Assembly (NCBI RefSeq): GCF_003002955.1
Contig: NZ_PVTJ01000001.1
Span: 248,001-312,000, forward strand
Length of the DNA stretch: 64,000 nt
DNA from: Glycomyces artemisiae
GTDB lineage: Bacteria; Actinomycetota; Actinomycetes; Mycobacteriales; Micromonosporaceae
Direction: 5' to 3'
The position numbers and the translations under genes are program-made. Below the pieces are notes generated by a model that was not told the origin of the DNA, ran no database searches, and worked only from the letters and a program-made list of their open reading frames with translations. Positions 1-8,946 of this stretch are shown piece after piece; within the stretch, counting starts at the first letter, position 1, and every line of letters starts with the position of its first letter.

Positions 1-1
1 G

Positions 2-1054
2 CTCTCGGGTCTCAAAGGGGTCGCGTTCGTGCTCCCGCACGCGGCGTCCCCGTCGGCCCGGCCCGCGCACCGCGTCCACCTGAAGCGGATGCTGCTCACC
101 GAGACCGCCGACAACCTGGTCCCCGAGTGGGCGTTCTTCGTCCGCTGCGTCGTCGACACGGACTCCCTGCGGCCCACCGCGTCCCGCGAGTCGCTCTACG
201 ACGACGAGGCCCTGGCCGTCGCCCGCGACGCGATCGGCGCGCAGATCCGCGAGTGGATCTCCCGCCTCGCCGCCGAGGACCCGACCCGCCTGGAGGCGTT
301 CCTCGCCGTCCACGAACTCGGCGTCAAAGCCCTTGCGCGCCACGACGAGGAACTGCTCGCCGCGATGCTCCCGTGGCTGCGGTTCGAGACCACCGCCGGG
401 CGCACCAGCCTCCCCGAGTTCGCGCGCGCCTACGAGCCCGTCTACCTCGCCGCCACCGTCGACGAGTTCCGGCAGGTCGCGCAGATCGCCGCCGCCCAAG
501 GGATCGGCGTCGTCAACGGCGGCTACACCTACGACGCCGAACTCGTGCAGGCCCTGCCGCGCATCGACCCCGACGTCAAGATCGAGCAGCTCCAGCCCGG
601 CGTCATCTCCGCGAGCCTCGACCCGGTCGCCACCCGCGACGAGCTGGCGCTCCAGTCGTTCCTCGCCGCCGCCCGCGCCCGCCTCGACGCCGTGGACGTC
701 GACGTCGTCGTCCGCGAGTTCAACCCCGTCTCCGTGCCCGCGCTCCTCCTCGACGACCGCGAAGCGCGCCGCGAGCGCCAGCGCGCCGAAGCCGAAGCGC
801 AGGCCGACGACCTGTGGGGCGGCATCCTCGCGTCGATCAAGCAGCACGCGCCGCGCGCGCAACTGGTCCTCAACCACCGCAACCCCACCGTGCGCCGCAT
901 CAGCGGCATCGCCGACGCCGACCTGGCCGGGACCGCCGTCGAGTCGCTGTACGGGCAGGCGCTGCTCATGAGCCACCGGCCGCTGCGCAGCGCCGACACC
1001 GCGCTCCTGAACCGGTCCTTCATGAACCTGCTGGAACACGTTACAAAGGACTAG
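2..1054 (+). CDS. HSP90-family molecular chaperone, C-terminal part (5' end outside window)
   Basis: The reading frame is open from the first bases of the window, so the N-terminal ATPase domain lies upstream and only about 350 residues of the middle and C-terminal domains are visible. The stretch around LVPEWAFFVRCVVDTDSL followed by a SRE motif corresponds to the HSP90/HtpG middle-domain signature, in which VP-W-FV-GVVDS is followed by a SRE box. The family is a cytosolic ATP-driven chaperone. The C-terminal half (residues about 180-345) diverges from classical HtpG, as in the shorter actinobacterial HSP90-like proteins. A TPR-protein gene follows after 32 bases on the same strand and is probably co-transcribed; TPR proteins are frequent HSP90 partners, but that link is inferred here. 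Confidence 0.85.
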   Translation, partial: LSGLKGVAFVLPHAASPSARPAHRVHLKRMLLTETADNLVPEWAFFVRCVVDTDSLRPTASRESLYDDEALAVARDAIGAQIREWISRLAAEDPTRLEAFLAVHELGVKALARHDEELLAAMLPWLRFETTAGRTSLPEFARAYEPVYLAATVDEFRQVAQIAAAQGIGVVNGGYTYDAELVQALPRIDPDVKIEQLQPGVISASLDPVATRDELALQSFLAAARARLDAVDVDVVVREFNPVSVPALLLDDREARRERQRAEAEAQADDLWGGILASIKQHAPRAQLVLNHRNPTVRRISGIADADLAGTAVESLYGQALLMSHRPLRSADTALLNRSFMNLLEHVTKD

Positions 1055-1086
1055 AACCCCCCGCCGAGAAGGACCGAGGACCCGCG

Positions 1087-3993
1087 ATGGCCACTCCCGA
1101 CCCCGACGCGATCTGGCGTCTGCTCAACGAGGCCCGCTTCGAGGAGCCCGGCGAGGCGAAGGTCGCGGCACTGGAGCGGGCCGTGGAGGCCGCCGACGCG
1201 GTGGGCGACCCCGAGCTGGTCAACTACGCGCTCAACGGCCTGGTCGACGCCTACGAGTTCTCCCGCGACTCCACGCGCCTGCTCGTGCCCTTCGCGCGGC
1301 TCCTGCGCGCCTTCGACACCCGGCCCGAGCACTTCGACGCGTACCTGACGCGGTCGCTGTACTGGACGTTCAAGTGGATCGTCGACTCGATGATCGAGCA
1401 GCCCGACGTGCCGCTCGAATCGATCGAGCACTGGCTCCAGGAGATGCGCCGCCGCTACGCCGAGGCCGGGTACTCCATGCACGCGCCCGCCGCCTACGAG
1501 ATGCAGCTGGCGTTCCACACCGGCGACTACGACCGGGTCGCGCGCGCGATCGAGGCCCTCGGCGAGGCCGAGGAGGACGACATGTCCGACTGCACCGCCT
1601 GCCAGTACACGACCCTCGCGACCATCGTGTTCTACGCCGAGGAGGACTCCGCCGACGCCGCCATGGAGATGCTGGAGCCCGTCCTCGCGGGCGAGCACTC
1701 CTGCGCGCACGAGCCGCACTACGGGCTCGCGCTCTCGCTCCTGCCGCTCGTGGAGCTCGGCCGCCCCGCCGAGGCCCGCGCGAACCACCTGCGCGGCTAC
1801 CAGATGTGCCGCGGCAAGGAGGACATGGTCCCCATGATCGCGCTGCACATCGAGTTCTGCGCGCTCACCGGGAACGAGCACCGGGCCGTCGAGATCCTCG
1901 CCGACCACGCCCGCTTCTTCGACCTCGACCTGGGAGTGCGCGAACGGCAGCGGCTCCTCGAAGTCGCCGTCCTCACCTGCCGCCGGCTCGCCGCCCTCGG
2001 GTACGCCGACGCGGCCGTGCCCGGCCCCGGCGGACGCGAATGGACCGCCGCGGAACTCCACGACTGGGCCGAAGCCGAGCGGACCGCGATCTGCGCGCGC
2101 TTCGACGCCCGCAACGGCAACGACCACCACTCGCGCATGTCCGACTGCGTCGTCGAGTCCACCCCCTACGACGAGCCGGTCCACCTGGGCCTCAAGGAGC
2201 CCCGCGCCGTCGAGCCGCCCGTGGCCCTCGCCGCCGGCGAGCCCGTCGAAGGCCCCGCGCTCGACGCGGCCATCGACGCCGCCTACGCCGCGTACGACGC
2301 CTGCTCCCCGGACACGTGGAAGGCCTGGCTGAAAGTCGGCGCCATCGCCGACGCGCTCGGCATCGAACTCATCGCCGAGCACCGCGCCGAGATCGCCCAC
2401 GCCGAATCCGCCCGCGCCGACGACCCCGAGGCCGTCGAGGCGGGCCTGCGCCGCGCCGTCGCCCTCTTCGGCACCGCCGGCCAGCCCGGCCGGGCCCTCG
2501 TCGCCGAGGCGTTCCTGCTCATCCACCGCGCCGAGACCGCCCCCGACGAAGTGCGGGCCGCTGCCGCGCAGATCGCCGCCACCGCCCTGCGGCTGCGCGA
2601 CGAGCACCGCATCGACGACCGGAGCCTGCACACCAGCCAGGTCCTCGCCATGCGTGCCGAATACCTCACCGGCGACCCCGCCCCCGACCTCGACGCCCGC
2701 GCCGAGGCCCTCGACGCCGAACTCGCCGACCTCCCCGACCGCCGGTACGCGCTCATCCGCCGCTGCGACCTGCTCGACCTGCGCGCCCGCCTCACCGACG
2801 ACACCGACGCGAAGACCTGGCTCCTCACCGCCGAACGCGACGTCGCGCGCGCCGCCGACGCCGGATGGGCCGTGGCCCGCGCCAGCGCCGACCTCGCCGA
2901 CCAGGTGGGCCTCACCGGCGACTTCGCCCAGGCGTACGCGATCACCCGCGAGGGCCTGACCGCCCTCGGCGACGAGCCGAGCCGCACCATCGCCGCGAAG
3001 CTCCACCTCCAGGCCGCCGAGTTCCGGATGCGCGAGGGCGACCACCCCGGCACCTACGAGCACGCCCTCGCGGCCTCCGTCCACTGCGACGCCGTCGGCA
3101 TGACCGTCCCCGGCGCCGTCGCCCGCCACCTCATGGGGACCGCGCTCGTGGAGATGGACCGCCGCGCCGAGGCCGTCCCGATCCTCGAAGCGGCCCTCGA
3201 CGACCTGCCCGACTCGGAGGCGTGGCGGGCGTGCAACATCCGCTTCAACCTCGCCGAGGCCTACGACAAGCAGGACGACACCAGGCGCGGCGTCGAGCAC
3301 GGCCTGGCCGCGCTCGCACTCATGGAGACCCGCCCCGAGCTGGGCCGCGCGCCGCTGTACGCCGACACGCTGTTCCTCACCGGGGAGCTGCTGGAGAAGC
3401 TCGGGGAGCACGAGCACGCCCTGGAGGTGTACACGCGCGCGGCCGAGGCCGCCGAGGAGGTCGGCGACCTCACCTCGTGGGCGCGGGTGAGCCGCGCCCG
3501 CGTGTGGCTGCTGCGCACGATCTCCGGCGACGCCGCGTTCGGCGAGGGCCTCCAGTCGATGGCGCACATCGCCGCGGGCCTGATCGCCGAGCGCGCCAAC
3601 CCGGAGGCCCCGGAGGCGGTGCGCGAGTCCGCCCGGTTCGAGCTGGGGGAGACGTACCGGCAGCACGCGCAGCTGACGTTCCAGTTCCTGGAGTCGCAGG
3701 CCGGGGAGCCGGGGCTGCGCCGCGACGAGGCCGAACCGGTGCTGGACCTCCAGCGGCGGGCGCTGGCGGTGTTCCGGGACGGGCCGCTGCTGCTGGAGCG
3801 GGCGTCGCTGACGGCGCATCAGACGATGTGGCTCCTCGCGGAGCTGGGCGACACCGCGGGCGCGGTCGAGGCGGGGGAGGACGCCCTGGGCTGGCTGGTG
3901 TCGCCCGAGCACGCCGAGGCCCGGGAGGGGTTCGTGCAGCACCTCGCGGATCTGCGCGGCGGCGGAGCCGCGGGTCAGGGCGGCGGGGCCTGA
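1087..3993 (+). CDS. Large tetratricopeptide-repeat protein (968 aa)
   Basis: This is a soluble, acidic, almost wholly helical 968-residue protein built from degenerate helix-turn-helix repeats rich in Ala, Leu, Glu and Arg. TPR-like units are clearest in the C-terminal half, for example [15 protein letters not shown] and [19 protein letters not shown] Cys/His-bearing patch (MSDCTACQ, then SCAHEPH and later an FCALTG segment) lies at about residues 170-260 and could bind metal, although no standard finger is evident. No signal peptide or membrane segment is seen. The ATG at 1087 fits the start of similarity-rich sequence and follows a GAGAAGGACCGAGGA purine stretch. It lies 32 bases after the HSP90-like gene, so a co-chaperone or scaffold role is plausible but not shown. 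Confidence 0.85.
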   Translation: MATPDPDAIWRLLNEARFEEPGEAKVAALERAVEAADAVGDPELVNYALNGLVDAYEFSRDSTRLLVPFARLLRAFDTRPEHFDAYLTRSLYWTFKWIVDSMIEQPDVPLESIEHWLQEMRRRYAEAGYSMHAPAAYEMQLAFHTGDYDRVARAIEALGEAEEDDMSDCTACQYTTLATIVFYAEEDSADAAMEMLEPVLAGEHSCAHEPHYGLALSLLPLVELGRPAEARANHLRGYQMCRGKEDMVPMIALHIEFCALTGNEHRAVEILADHARFFDLDLGVRERQRLLEVAVLTCRRLAALGYADAAVPGPGGREWTAAELHDWAEAERTAICARFDARNGNDHHSRMSDCVVESTPYDEPVHLGLKEPRAVEPPVALAAGEPVEGPALDAAIDAAYAAYDACSPDTWKAWLKVGAIADALGIELIAEHRAEIAHAESARADDPEAVEAGLRRAVALFGTAGQPGRALVAEAFLLIHRAETAPDEVRAAAAQIAATALRLRDEHRIDDRSLHTSQVLAMRAEYLTGDPAPDLDARAEALDAELADLPDRRYALIRRCDLLDLRARLTDDTDAKTWLLTAERDVARAADAGWAVARASADLADQVGLTGDFAQAYAITREGLTALGDEPSRTIAAKLHLQAAEFRMREGDHPGTYEHALAASVHCDAVGMTVPGAVARHLMGTALVEMDRRAEAVPILEAALDDLPDSEAWRACNIRFNLAEAYDKQDDTRRGVEHGLAALALMETRPELGRAPLYADTLFLTGELLEKLGEHEHALEVYTRAAEAAEEVGDLTSWARVSRARVWLLRTISGDAAFGEGLQSMAHIAAGLIAERANPEAPEAVRESARFELGETYRQHAQLTFQFLESQAGEPGLRRDEAEPVLDLQRRALAVFRDGPLLLERASLTAHQTMWLLAELGDTAGAVEAGEDALGWLVSPEHAEAREGFVQHLADLRGGGAAGQGGGA

Positions 3994-4210
3994 CGGCGGC
4001 CGGGCCGCCCGTGCGAGGTACGCTTGCGCACTGGCGGCACGGGCTCACTCCGGCGAAGCTTGCGAGCTGGATCGAGCAGCACAGTCAGTGCGCCCGCCCG
4101 TTCACCACCGGATCGAAACCGGGTTGAACATCCGCCGAAAAGCGAACAGTCTGTTCGCGGAATCTTATTCGCAGTCTCACCGACCGCCAGCCGGATCGAG
4201 AGGAATCATC

Positions 4211-5587
4211 GTGTCCCAGGACCGCACCGAAGCGCTCATCAGCCTGTCCAAACGCCGCGGCTTCGTCTTCCCCAGTTCGGAGATCTACGGAGGCACCCGC
4301 TCTGCTTGGGACTACGGCCCGCTCGGTGTGGAGCTGAAGGAGAACATCCGCCGCGAGTGGTGGAACGCGATGGTCCGCGAGCGCGACGACGTCGTCGGCC
4401 TCGACTCCGCCGTGGTCCTCAACCCGCAGGTGTGGGTCGCCTCGGGCCACCTGGAGGAGTTCACCGACCCGCTCACCGAGTGCCAGTCCTGCCACAAGCG
4501 CTTCCGCGCCGACCACCTCATCGAGGCGTACCAGGAGAAGCACGACGGCGCCGAGCCCGAGGGCGGCCTGGCCGACCTCGCGTGCCCGCACTGCGGGGCC
4601 CGCGGCTCCTTCACCGAGCCGCGCATGTTCAACGGCATGATGAAGACGTTCCTGGGCGCCGTCGAGGACTCGGAGAACACGCACTACCTGCGCCCGGAGA
4701 CCGCGCAGGGCATCTTCGTGAACTTCACGAACGTGATGACGGCCTCGCGCCGCAAGCCGCCGTTCGGCATCGCGCAGACCGGCAAGAGCTTCCGCAACGA
4801 GATCACGCCGGGCAACTTCATCTTCCGCACCCGCGAGTTCGAGCAGATGGAGATGGAGTTCTTCGTCGAGCCGGGCACGGACGAGGAGTGGCACGAGTAC
4901 TGGCTCACCGAGCGGTGGAACTGGTACGTGAACCTGGGCCTCTCGGAGTCGAACCTGCGCCGCTACGAGCACCCGAAGGACAAGCTGTCCCACTACTCGA
5001 AGCGCACCGTCGACATCGAGTACCGGTTCAACTTCGCGGGCAGCGAGTTCGGCGAGCTCGAAGGCATCGCGAACCGCACCGACTTCGACCTGTCGACGCA
5101 CTCGAAGCACTCGGGCGCCGACCTGTCCTACTTCGACCAGGCCAAGGGCGAGCGGTGGACGCCGTACGTCATCGAGCCCGCGGCGGGCCTGACCCGCTCG
5201 GTGCTGGCGTTCCTGCTGGAGGCGTACGACGTCGACGAGGCCCCGAACACCAAGGGCGGCGTCGACAAGCGCACGGTGCTCCGCTTCGACCCGCGCCTGG
5301 CGCCGGTGAAGGCCGCGGTGCTGCCGCTGAGCCGCAACGAGGACCTGTCGCCGAAGGCGAAGGACCTGGCCGCGCGCCTGCGCCGCCACTGGAACGTCGA
5401 CTTCGACGACGCCGGGGCGATCGGCCGCCGCTACCGCCGCGCCGACGAGATCGGCACGCCGTACTGCATCACCGTGGACTTCGACACCCTGGAGGACCAG
5501 GCCGTGACGATCCGCGACCGCGACTCGATGAAGCAGGAGCGCGTGGCCCTCGACCAGGTCGAGCGCTACCTCCTCGAACGGCTCTAG
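4211..5587 (+). CDS. glyS: Glycyl-tRNA synthetase, single-chain class II type
   Basis: The enzyme charges tRNA-Gly with glycine in the cytosol. The 458-residue length matches the homodimeric bacterial/eukaryotic-like form rather than the alpha2beta2 form. Class II landmarks are visible: [18 protein letters not shown] near the N-terminus, a CQSCHKRF and CPHCG pair of zinc-type Cys motifs at about residues 95-135, the [10 protein letters not shown] motif (about 158-167), FRNEITPG and [16 protein letters not shown], and a C-terminal anticodon-binding domain ending in [11 protein letters not shown] at 4211 is chosen because a GAGAGGAA ribosome site precedes it by six bases and family similarity begins there; an upstream ATG at 4088 would add 41 unrelated residues. 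It is an isolated housekeeping gene. Confidence 0.97.
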   Translation: MSQDRTEALISLSKRRGFVFPSSEIYGGTRSAWDYGPLGVELKENIRREWWNAMVRERDDVVGLDSAVVLNPQVWVASGHLEEFTDPLTECQSCHKRFRADHLIEAYQEKHDGAEPEGGLADLACPHCGARGSFTEPRMFNGMMKTFLGAVEDSENTHYLRPETAQGIFVNFTNVMTASRRKPPFGIAQTGKSFRNEITPGNFIFRTREFEQMEMEFFVEPGTDEEWHEYWLTERWNWYVNLGLSESNLRRYEHPKDKLSHYSKRTVDIEYRFNFAGSEFGELEGIANRTDFDLSTHSKHSGADLSYFDQAKGERWTPYVIEPAAGLTRSVLAFLLEAYDVDEAPNTKGGVDKRTVLRFDPRLAPVKAAVLPLSRNEDLSPKAKDLAARLRRHWNVDFDDAGAIGRRYRRADEIGTPYCITVDFDTLEDQAVTIRDRDSMKQERVALDQVERYLLERL

Positions 5588-5594
5588 CCGCGCG

Positions 5595-6494
5595 CTAGGC
5601 GCCGCCCATCGTGCGGGGGCCGATCTCGATCCTGTCGAGGTCGGCCCCTTCGGGTATCCAGGCCGCGTGCAGGTCGAGCTCCTGCACCGACTCGCCTTCG
5701 CCGACGGTGCGCCAGCCCGCGGAGCCGAGGTCGAACGAGAACGGGTCCTGCCCGGCGGGCAGGCCGCCGATGAGCACCCCGTCCGCGTTCCGGAAGATGA
5801 TGGACACCCGGATCTCCTGCTCGACGGCGCTCACGACCCGGTAGTGGACGCGGTAGCCGTCGGGGCTGAGCAGCGGCTCCACCGAGACGACCGACACCTC
5901 CGGCAGCGGCGCGACGAACGTCCAGCCCCGCTCCTCCTCGGTGAGCCCCTCGGGGTCGGGGGCGAGGAACGACGGCTCGCGGGAGGTCAGCCGCAGGTTC
6001 TCGATCGGCGTGTCGAACAGCGCGGCCGACAGCACGAACCCGAGCTGCACCGTCGTGTCGGCGGGGATCGGGTTGGGGTAGAAGCTCTCCAGGTCGTCCT
6101 CGGTGCCGTCCTCGGCCACGGCCCACACGTCGAGCGACCCGGGCGTGGGCATGTCCGCGTCGAACGGGTTGCGCAGGACCGCGCCGAGGATCACGCGCGG
6201 CGTCCCCAGCTCGTCCACGACGGGGCTGAACCCGTACTCCAGGATCTCGAACTCGACCTGCCGCCCCGACGTGAAGTCGGGGCCGAGCGCGGGCGCGGTC
6301 CCCAGCTCGGTCACGTCGGCGATGCCGTCGTCGGGGAGCGGCTGCCACTCGACCGCCACCGCCAGGGCCGCCGCGCAGGCCGCGAGCGCCACCGCGAACG
6401 GCAGGCGCGGCATCGGCGCGGTGCGGCGGACGATGCGCGAGGCGAACCCCCGCAGTCGCCTTGCGGGGGCGCTGATCCAGCTGGTCGAGGGCAT
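5595..6494 (-). CDS. Membrane-anchored protein of unknown function (299 aa)
   Basis: I do not recognise a named family. One hydrophobic segment (FAVALAACAAALAVAVEW, about residues 33-50) follows a basic N-terminus with several Arg, so the protein should be anchored with its remaining 250 residues outside the cell. The exported part is beta-rich, acidic and lacks cysteines, with two similar-looking halves that contain VILGAVLRNPFDADMP and RVSIIFRNADGVLIGG strands, reminiscent of immunoglobulin-like folds (FxxE/DUF4352-type extracellular domains). It converges on glyS with seven bases between stops and is divergent from another single-span protein gene, so the two may be co-regulated from the 60-base gap. 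Confidence 0.75.
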   Translation of the reverse strand: MPSTSWISAPARRLRGFASRIVRRTAPMPRLPFAVALAACAAALAVAVEWQPLPDDGIADVTELGTAPALGPDFTSGRQVEFEILEYGFSPVVDELGTPRVILGAVLRNPFDADMPTPGSLDVWAVAEDGTEDDLESFYPNPIPADTTVQLGFVLSAALFDTPIENLRLTSREPSFLAPDPEGLTEEERGWTFVAPLPEVSVVSVEPLLSPDGYRVHYRVVSAVEQEIRVSIIFRNADGVLIGGLPAGQDPFSFDLGSAGWRTVGEGESVQELDLHAAWIPEGADLDRIEIGPRTMGGA

Positions 6495-6516
6495 CGGGGG
6501 TCCCGTGTGAGAACGC

Positions 6517-6522
6517 TACACT
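6517..6522 (+). promoter_or_regulatory. Candidate -10 box for the 6555 gene
   Basis: TACACT lies 33 bases ahead of the GTG start, inside the 60-base divergent gap. It is a weak single-motif assignment. Confidence 0.3.
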
Positions 6523-6554
6523 TTGTGCACCACGGTAGCAGTCGAGGAGCCAGA

Positions 6555-7721
6555 GTGTCCGGAGCGGCGTCACCCGACCGCTGGGGCGACGAGCACGCGA
6601 TCGACCTCGGCGCGGTCGACGCGCCCGCCGACGAGGCCCCTCCGGTTCCGACCACTATAGGCGTACCGCGGCGCCGCTTCCGCTTCCCGAACGCCGCCAT
6701 GGCCCTCGCCGCGGTCCTCTTCCTGGTCGCCGCGGGCGCGATCGCCGTCGCCAAGTGGTCCCCGTTCGGCAAGCGCGACGCCGAGGGCGTCGTCACCGCC
6801 TTCCTGGAGGCCGCGCAGGCCGGCGACATCCGGGGGGCCCTGGCCTTCACCGACCAGCCGCACGCCACGGGGGACTTCCTCGTGGACGAGGCGCTCGACA
6901 CCCGCTGGAGCATCGTCGAGGTCGGGCAGGTCGCGAGCGCGCCGAGCGCCCGCGAGGGCCGGTACGTCTCGCAGGTGTACGCCGAGATCGAGGCGTTCGA
7001 CGGCACCCGCATCGGGTTCCGCTACTTCGTGGGCATCGAGGACGGCGAGGTCCGCATCGAGAACGCGCTCAGCGGGAGCGAGGCGTACCCGGCGTTCGAC
7101 CACCTCGACGTCAACGGCGTCACCGTCCCGGTCGACGAGGCCTTGGGGATCACCAACATCGTGCTGCTGCCGGGGATCTACGAGTTCTACCCCGAGCTGC
7201 CGTCCACGATGGAACTGGAGACCGAGGGGGTCCTGCTGACCCTGGGGAACCGGTTCATCCCGCTCGGCGGCGACTACGCCGACGAGTGGCTGCCGATCCC
7301 GTGGCCCACCGTCTCGGCCGAGGGCGCGGCGCTCATCGACCGGGCGCTCCGCGCGCACCTCGACGCCTGCGCGCTCGACACTGAACGGGCGGACTGCCCG
7401 TTCGCGTTCCCCGAGGACGACGCGCGCACGATCGCGCCCGCGCCCGGCGCGGTCTGGGAGATCACGGCCTACCCGACGGTGCGGGCGCAGTGGTGGGGGT
7501 ACGAGCTGCTCCAGGGGTTCACCCTGGTGACGACCGTGCCCGGCGAGGCGCGCATGGCGGTCGTCGTCACCGAGGACGGCGAGTCACGGGAGACGGTGGT
7601 GAGCTGCCCGGTCTGGGCCGACGGCCTCTACGCGGACCTGGACTTCGACGGCGGCGCGGTCATCCGCCGCCCCGACGGCACGACGCTCGAACGGTGCAGC
7701 TCGCTCGTGGAAGTGGGCTGA
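6555..7721 (+). CDS. Single-span membrane protein with extracytoplasmic domain (388 aa)
   Basis: An N-terminal cytoplasmic stretch of about 50 residues ends in basic PRRRFRFP and is followed by one membrane segment (MALAAVLFLVAAGAIAVA, about residues 49-66), then an exported domain of over 300 residues. The first exported section (about 75-170) has the size and pattern of a DUF4878/NTF2-like lumenal domain (VVTAFLEAAQAGDIRGAL). The distal section contains three Cys (ACALDTERADC and the later VVSCPVW/ERCSS), which may form disulfides. GTG at 6555 is preceded by GAGGAG with suitable spacing, and a TACACT -10-like box lies at 6517-6522. No specific function can be assigned. Confidence 0.75.
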   Translation: MSGAASPDRWGDEHAIDLGAVDAPADEAPPVPTTIGVPRRRFRFPNAAMALAAVLFLVAAGAIAVAKWSPFGKRDAEGVVTAFLEAAQAGDIRGALAFTDQPHATGDFLVDEALDTRWSIVEVGQVASAPSAREGRYVSQVYAEIEAFDGTRIGFRYFVGIEDGEVRIENALSGSEAYPAFDHLDVNGVTVPVDEALGITNIVLLPGIYEFYPELPSTMELETEGVLLTLGNRFIPLGGDYADEWLPIPWPTVSAEGAALIDRALRAHLDACALDTERADCPFAFPEDDARTIAPAPGAVWEITAYPTVRAQWWGYELLQGFTLVTTVPGEARMAVVVTEDGESRETVVSCPVWADGLYADLDFDGGAVIRRPDGTTLERCSSLVEVG

Positions 7722-7772
7722 CGAGGCGGACCGGGGCACGGCCTCGCGGCCGCACCCGTCGGTACCGGAACC

Positions 7773-7979
7773 TCAGTCGCTGTGGATGACGCAGTCGCAG
7801 TCGACCCACGCGGGGGCCGCGGCGCGGTCGGTGTGCGTGATGGAGTAGTGGCCGCGGCTCTCCGACGCCCACAGGGACGCGGGGCTGGCGGGCACGTCGG
7901 CCCCGACCTCGTCGGACAGTTCGACGGGTTCGGGCGCCTCGGCCGGGGCGGTCTCCAATTGCTGGACCATTGCGTTCAT
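7773..7979 (-). CDS. Small acidic peptide with C-terminal DCDC motif (68 or 65 aa)
   Basis: The gene encodes an acidic peptide of unknown function. The N-terminal half is rich in Glu, Pro and Ala, like a soluble leader; the C-terminal third (HYSITHTD..APAWVDCDCVIHSD) holds all cysteines, Trp, His, Ser and Thr. This leader-plus-core layout resembles precursors of ribosomally made, modified peptides. A perfect AAGGAG at 7982-7988 supports translation; its spacing fits the second ATG (7970, giving MVQQLE) at 11 bases better than the first ATG at 2 bases. No RiPP-modifying enzyme is encoded nearby in the window, so the class is unknown and the peptide could simply be a small regulatory or metal-binding protein. 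Confidence 0.55.
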   Translation of the reverse strand: MNAMVQQLETAPAEAPEPVELSDEVGADVPASPASLWASESRGHYSITHTDRAAAPAWVDCDCVIHSD

Positions 7980-8074
7980 CGCTCCTTAGTCTCTATCCGA
8001 GTCAAACGCAGAAACGGCTCGCATGGTTCCGGGCTTGAGAGCAGTCTCACAGCGCACTCGCACCGCCCAGATTA

Positions 8075-8130
8075 GCGCCCCCCGGCGACAGGCACATAAC
8101 GGTTTCATGCCAATGGATCGCCGGGGGCGC
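8075..8130 (-). terminator. Long inverted repeat downstream of the rpmB-rpmG-rpsN operon
   Basis: GCGCCCCCCGGCGA (8075-8088) pairs with TCGCCGGGGGCGC (8118-8130), and an inner GGCA/TGCC stem extends the structure. It starts about 40 bases past the rpsN stop and has no U-tract. It may terminate the ribosomal operon or insulate the peptide gene that follows. Confidence 0.45.
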
Positions 8131-8168
8131 AGGTCAGGGTCGCCTTATCAACCGTTCAGGTGAGGCTC

Positions 8169-8474
8169 CTACCAGGACGATTTCCGTATTCCGGGCAATT
8201 CTCCGCGGTGCGCCATCGCCCTGAGTCGGACACGCGACAGTTGGAACTTGCGATACACGCCACGCGGACGGCCGTCCACCGCGTCCCGGCTCCGCAGCCG
8301 CACCGGCGAGGAGTCCCGCGGCAGCCGCTGGAGCGCCCGCACGGCCGCCGCCCGTTCCTCCGGGTCGGTCCCCGGGGCCGCGATCAGGCGCTTCAGTGCC
8401 GACCGCCGCTCCCGGTACCGGTCCACCAGGACCTCGCGCCGCCGCTGCTTCGCGATCGCGCTCTTCTTCGCCAT
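8169..8474 (-). CDS. rpsN: 30S ribosomal protein S14, zinc-independent paralogue
   Basis: A 101-residue S14 of the long, cysteine-free (C-) type: MAKKSAIAK at the N-terminus, [22 protein letters not shown] in the middle and [22 protein letters not shown] at the end. The short zinc form would carry two CxxC pairs, which are absent. C- paralogues replace the zinc-binding version in ribosomes during zinc starvation and release zinc. It is last in the rpmB-rpmG-rpsN operon; its ATG overlaps the rpmG stop by one base (TAATG). Control by Zur is inferred from the palindrome at 8913-8930. Confidence 0.95.
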   Translation of the reverse strand: MAKKSAIAKQRRREVLVDRYRERRSALKRLIAAPGTDPEERAAAVRALQRLPRDSSPVRLRSRDAVDGRPRGVYRKFQLSRVRLRAMAHRGELPGIRKSSW

Positions 8475-8644
8475 TACCGCTCCTCCCTGAACTCCACGTG
8501 CCTGCGCACGACCGGGTCGTACTTTCTCAGGACCAGCCGGTCCGGGTCGTTGCGGCGGTTCTTGCGGGTCACGTACGTGTAGCCGGTGCCCGCGGTCGAC
8601 CGCAGCTTGATCTTCGGCCGCACGTCGGTGCTCTTGGACGCCAT
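8474..8644 (-). CDS. rpmG: 50S ribosomal protein L33, zinc-independent paralogue
   Basis: A 56-residue L33 beginning [21 protein letters not shown]. The CxxC pairs of zinc L33 are replaced by RSTAGTG and [10 protein letters not shown], as in the cysteine-free form. The protein binds 23S rRNA in the large subunit near the E site. The internal ATG at 8644 is the start, because upstream codons in this frame belong to antisense sequence of rpmB. One base separates it from the rpmB stop and it overlaps rpsN by one base, consistent with translational coupling under zinc control. Confidence 0.95.
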   Translation of the reverse strand: MASKSTDVRPKIKLRSTAGTGYTYVTRKNRRNDPDRLVLRKYDPVVRRHVEFREER

Positions 8645-8645
8645 C

Positions 8646-8882
8646 TCAGACCTTCCTTCCCTGTGCTCGCAGCCGCTGCACGACGGCCTCGACGCCATCG
8701 CGGTCCACGACCTTGATCCCCTTGGTCGACAATCGCAACCGCACATGCCGCCCCTCGCTGGGCAGGTAGTACCGCTTCGTCTGCAGGTTCACGTTCCAGC
8801 GCCGGCGGGTCTTCCGCTTCGACCACGGCACGTTGTTGCCGAACCCGGGTCCGGCCCCGGTCACATCGCATGTTCTGGACAC
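8646..8882 (-). CDS. rpmB: 50S ribosomal protein L28, zinc-independent paralogue
   Basis: A 78-residue L28: [17 protein letters not shown], then [16 protein letters not shown] and a C-terminal [15 protein letters not shown]. Only one Cys remains, so the four-Cys zinc site of the C+ form is missing. GTG at 8882 is chosen because it encodes the conserved SRxCxVTG start and follows GAGGAGG by six bases. It is the first gene of the minus-strand half of the zinc-starvation island, and its promoter overlaps the Zur box in the divergent gap with mrf. Confidence 0.95.
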   Translation of the reverse strand: MSRTCDVTGAGPGFGNNVPWSKRKTRRRWNVNLQTKRYYLPSEGRHVRLRLSTKGIKVVDRDGVEAVVQRLRAQGRKV

Positions 8883-8912
8883 GGTCGCCCTCCTCTCGTC
8901 GAGCACTACTAT

Positions 8913-8930
8913 AATGACAATCGTTTTCAA
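8913..8930. promoter_or_regulatory. Zur box in the divergent rpmB/mrf promoter
   Basis: AATGACAATCGTTTTCAA is a near-palindrome that matches the actinobacterial Zur consensus (TGAAAAtGATTTTCA core). A TATAAT box for mrf overlaps it at 8910-8915 and a TATAGT box for rpmB lies on the other strand at 8908-8913. Zinc-loaded Zur bound here would block both directions. The assignment rests on motif and gene content. Confidence 0.85.
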
Positions 8931-8946
8931 TTGGATCGGAGGTCCC

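Noticed and set aside
127-1086. Long open frame continuous with the TPR gene upstream of 1087
   Set aside because: It is an Arg/Pro-rich frame antiparallel in composition to the HSP90 gene in another frame; it reads as a GC-rich shadow, and the TPR protein starts cleanly at the ATG at 1087.
1051-3942. 963-codon open frame on the minus strand opposite the TPR gene
   Set aside because: Its product is Gly/Val/Glu/Arg-rich with no domain; it mirrors high third-position GC of the real gene.
5667-6554. Upstream extension of the 6555 gene
   Set aside because: The frame runs antisense through the 5595-6494 gene and lacks the composition of a real protein; a GAGGAG site marks the GTG at 6555.
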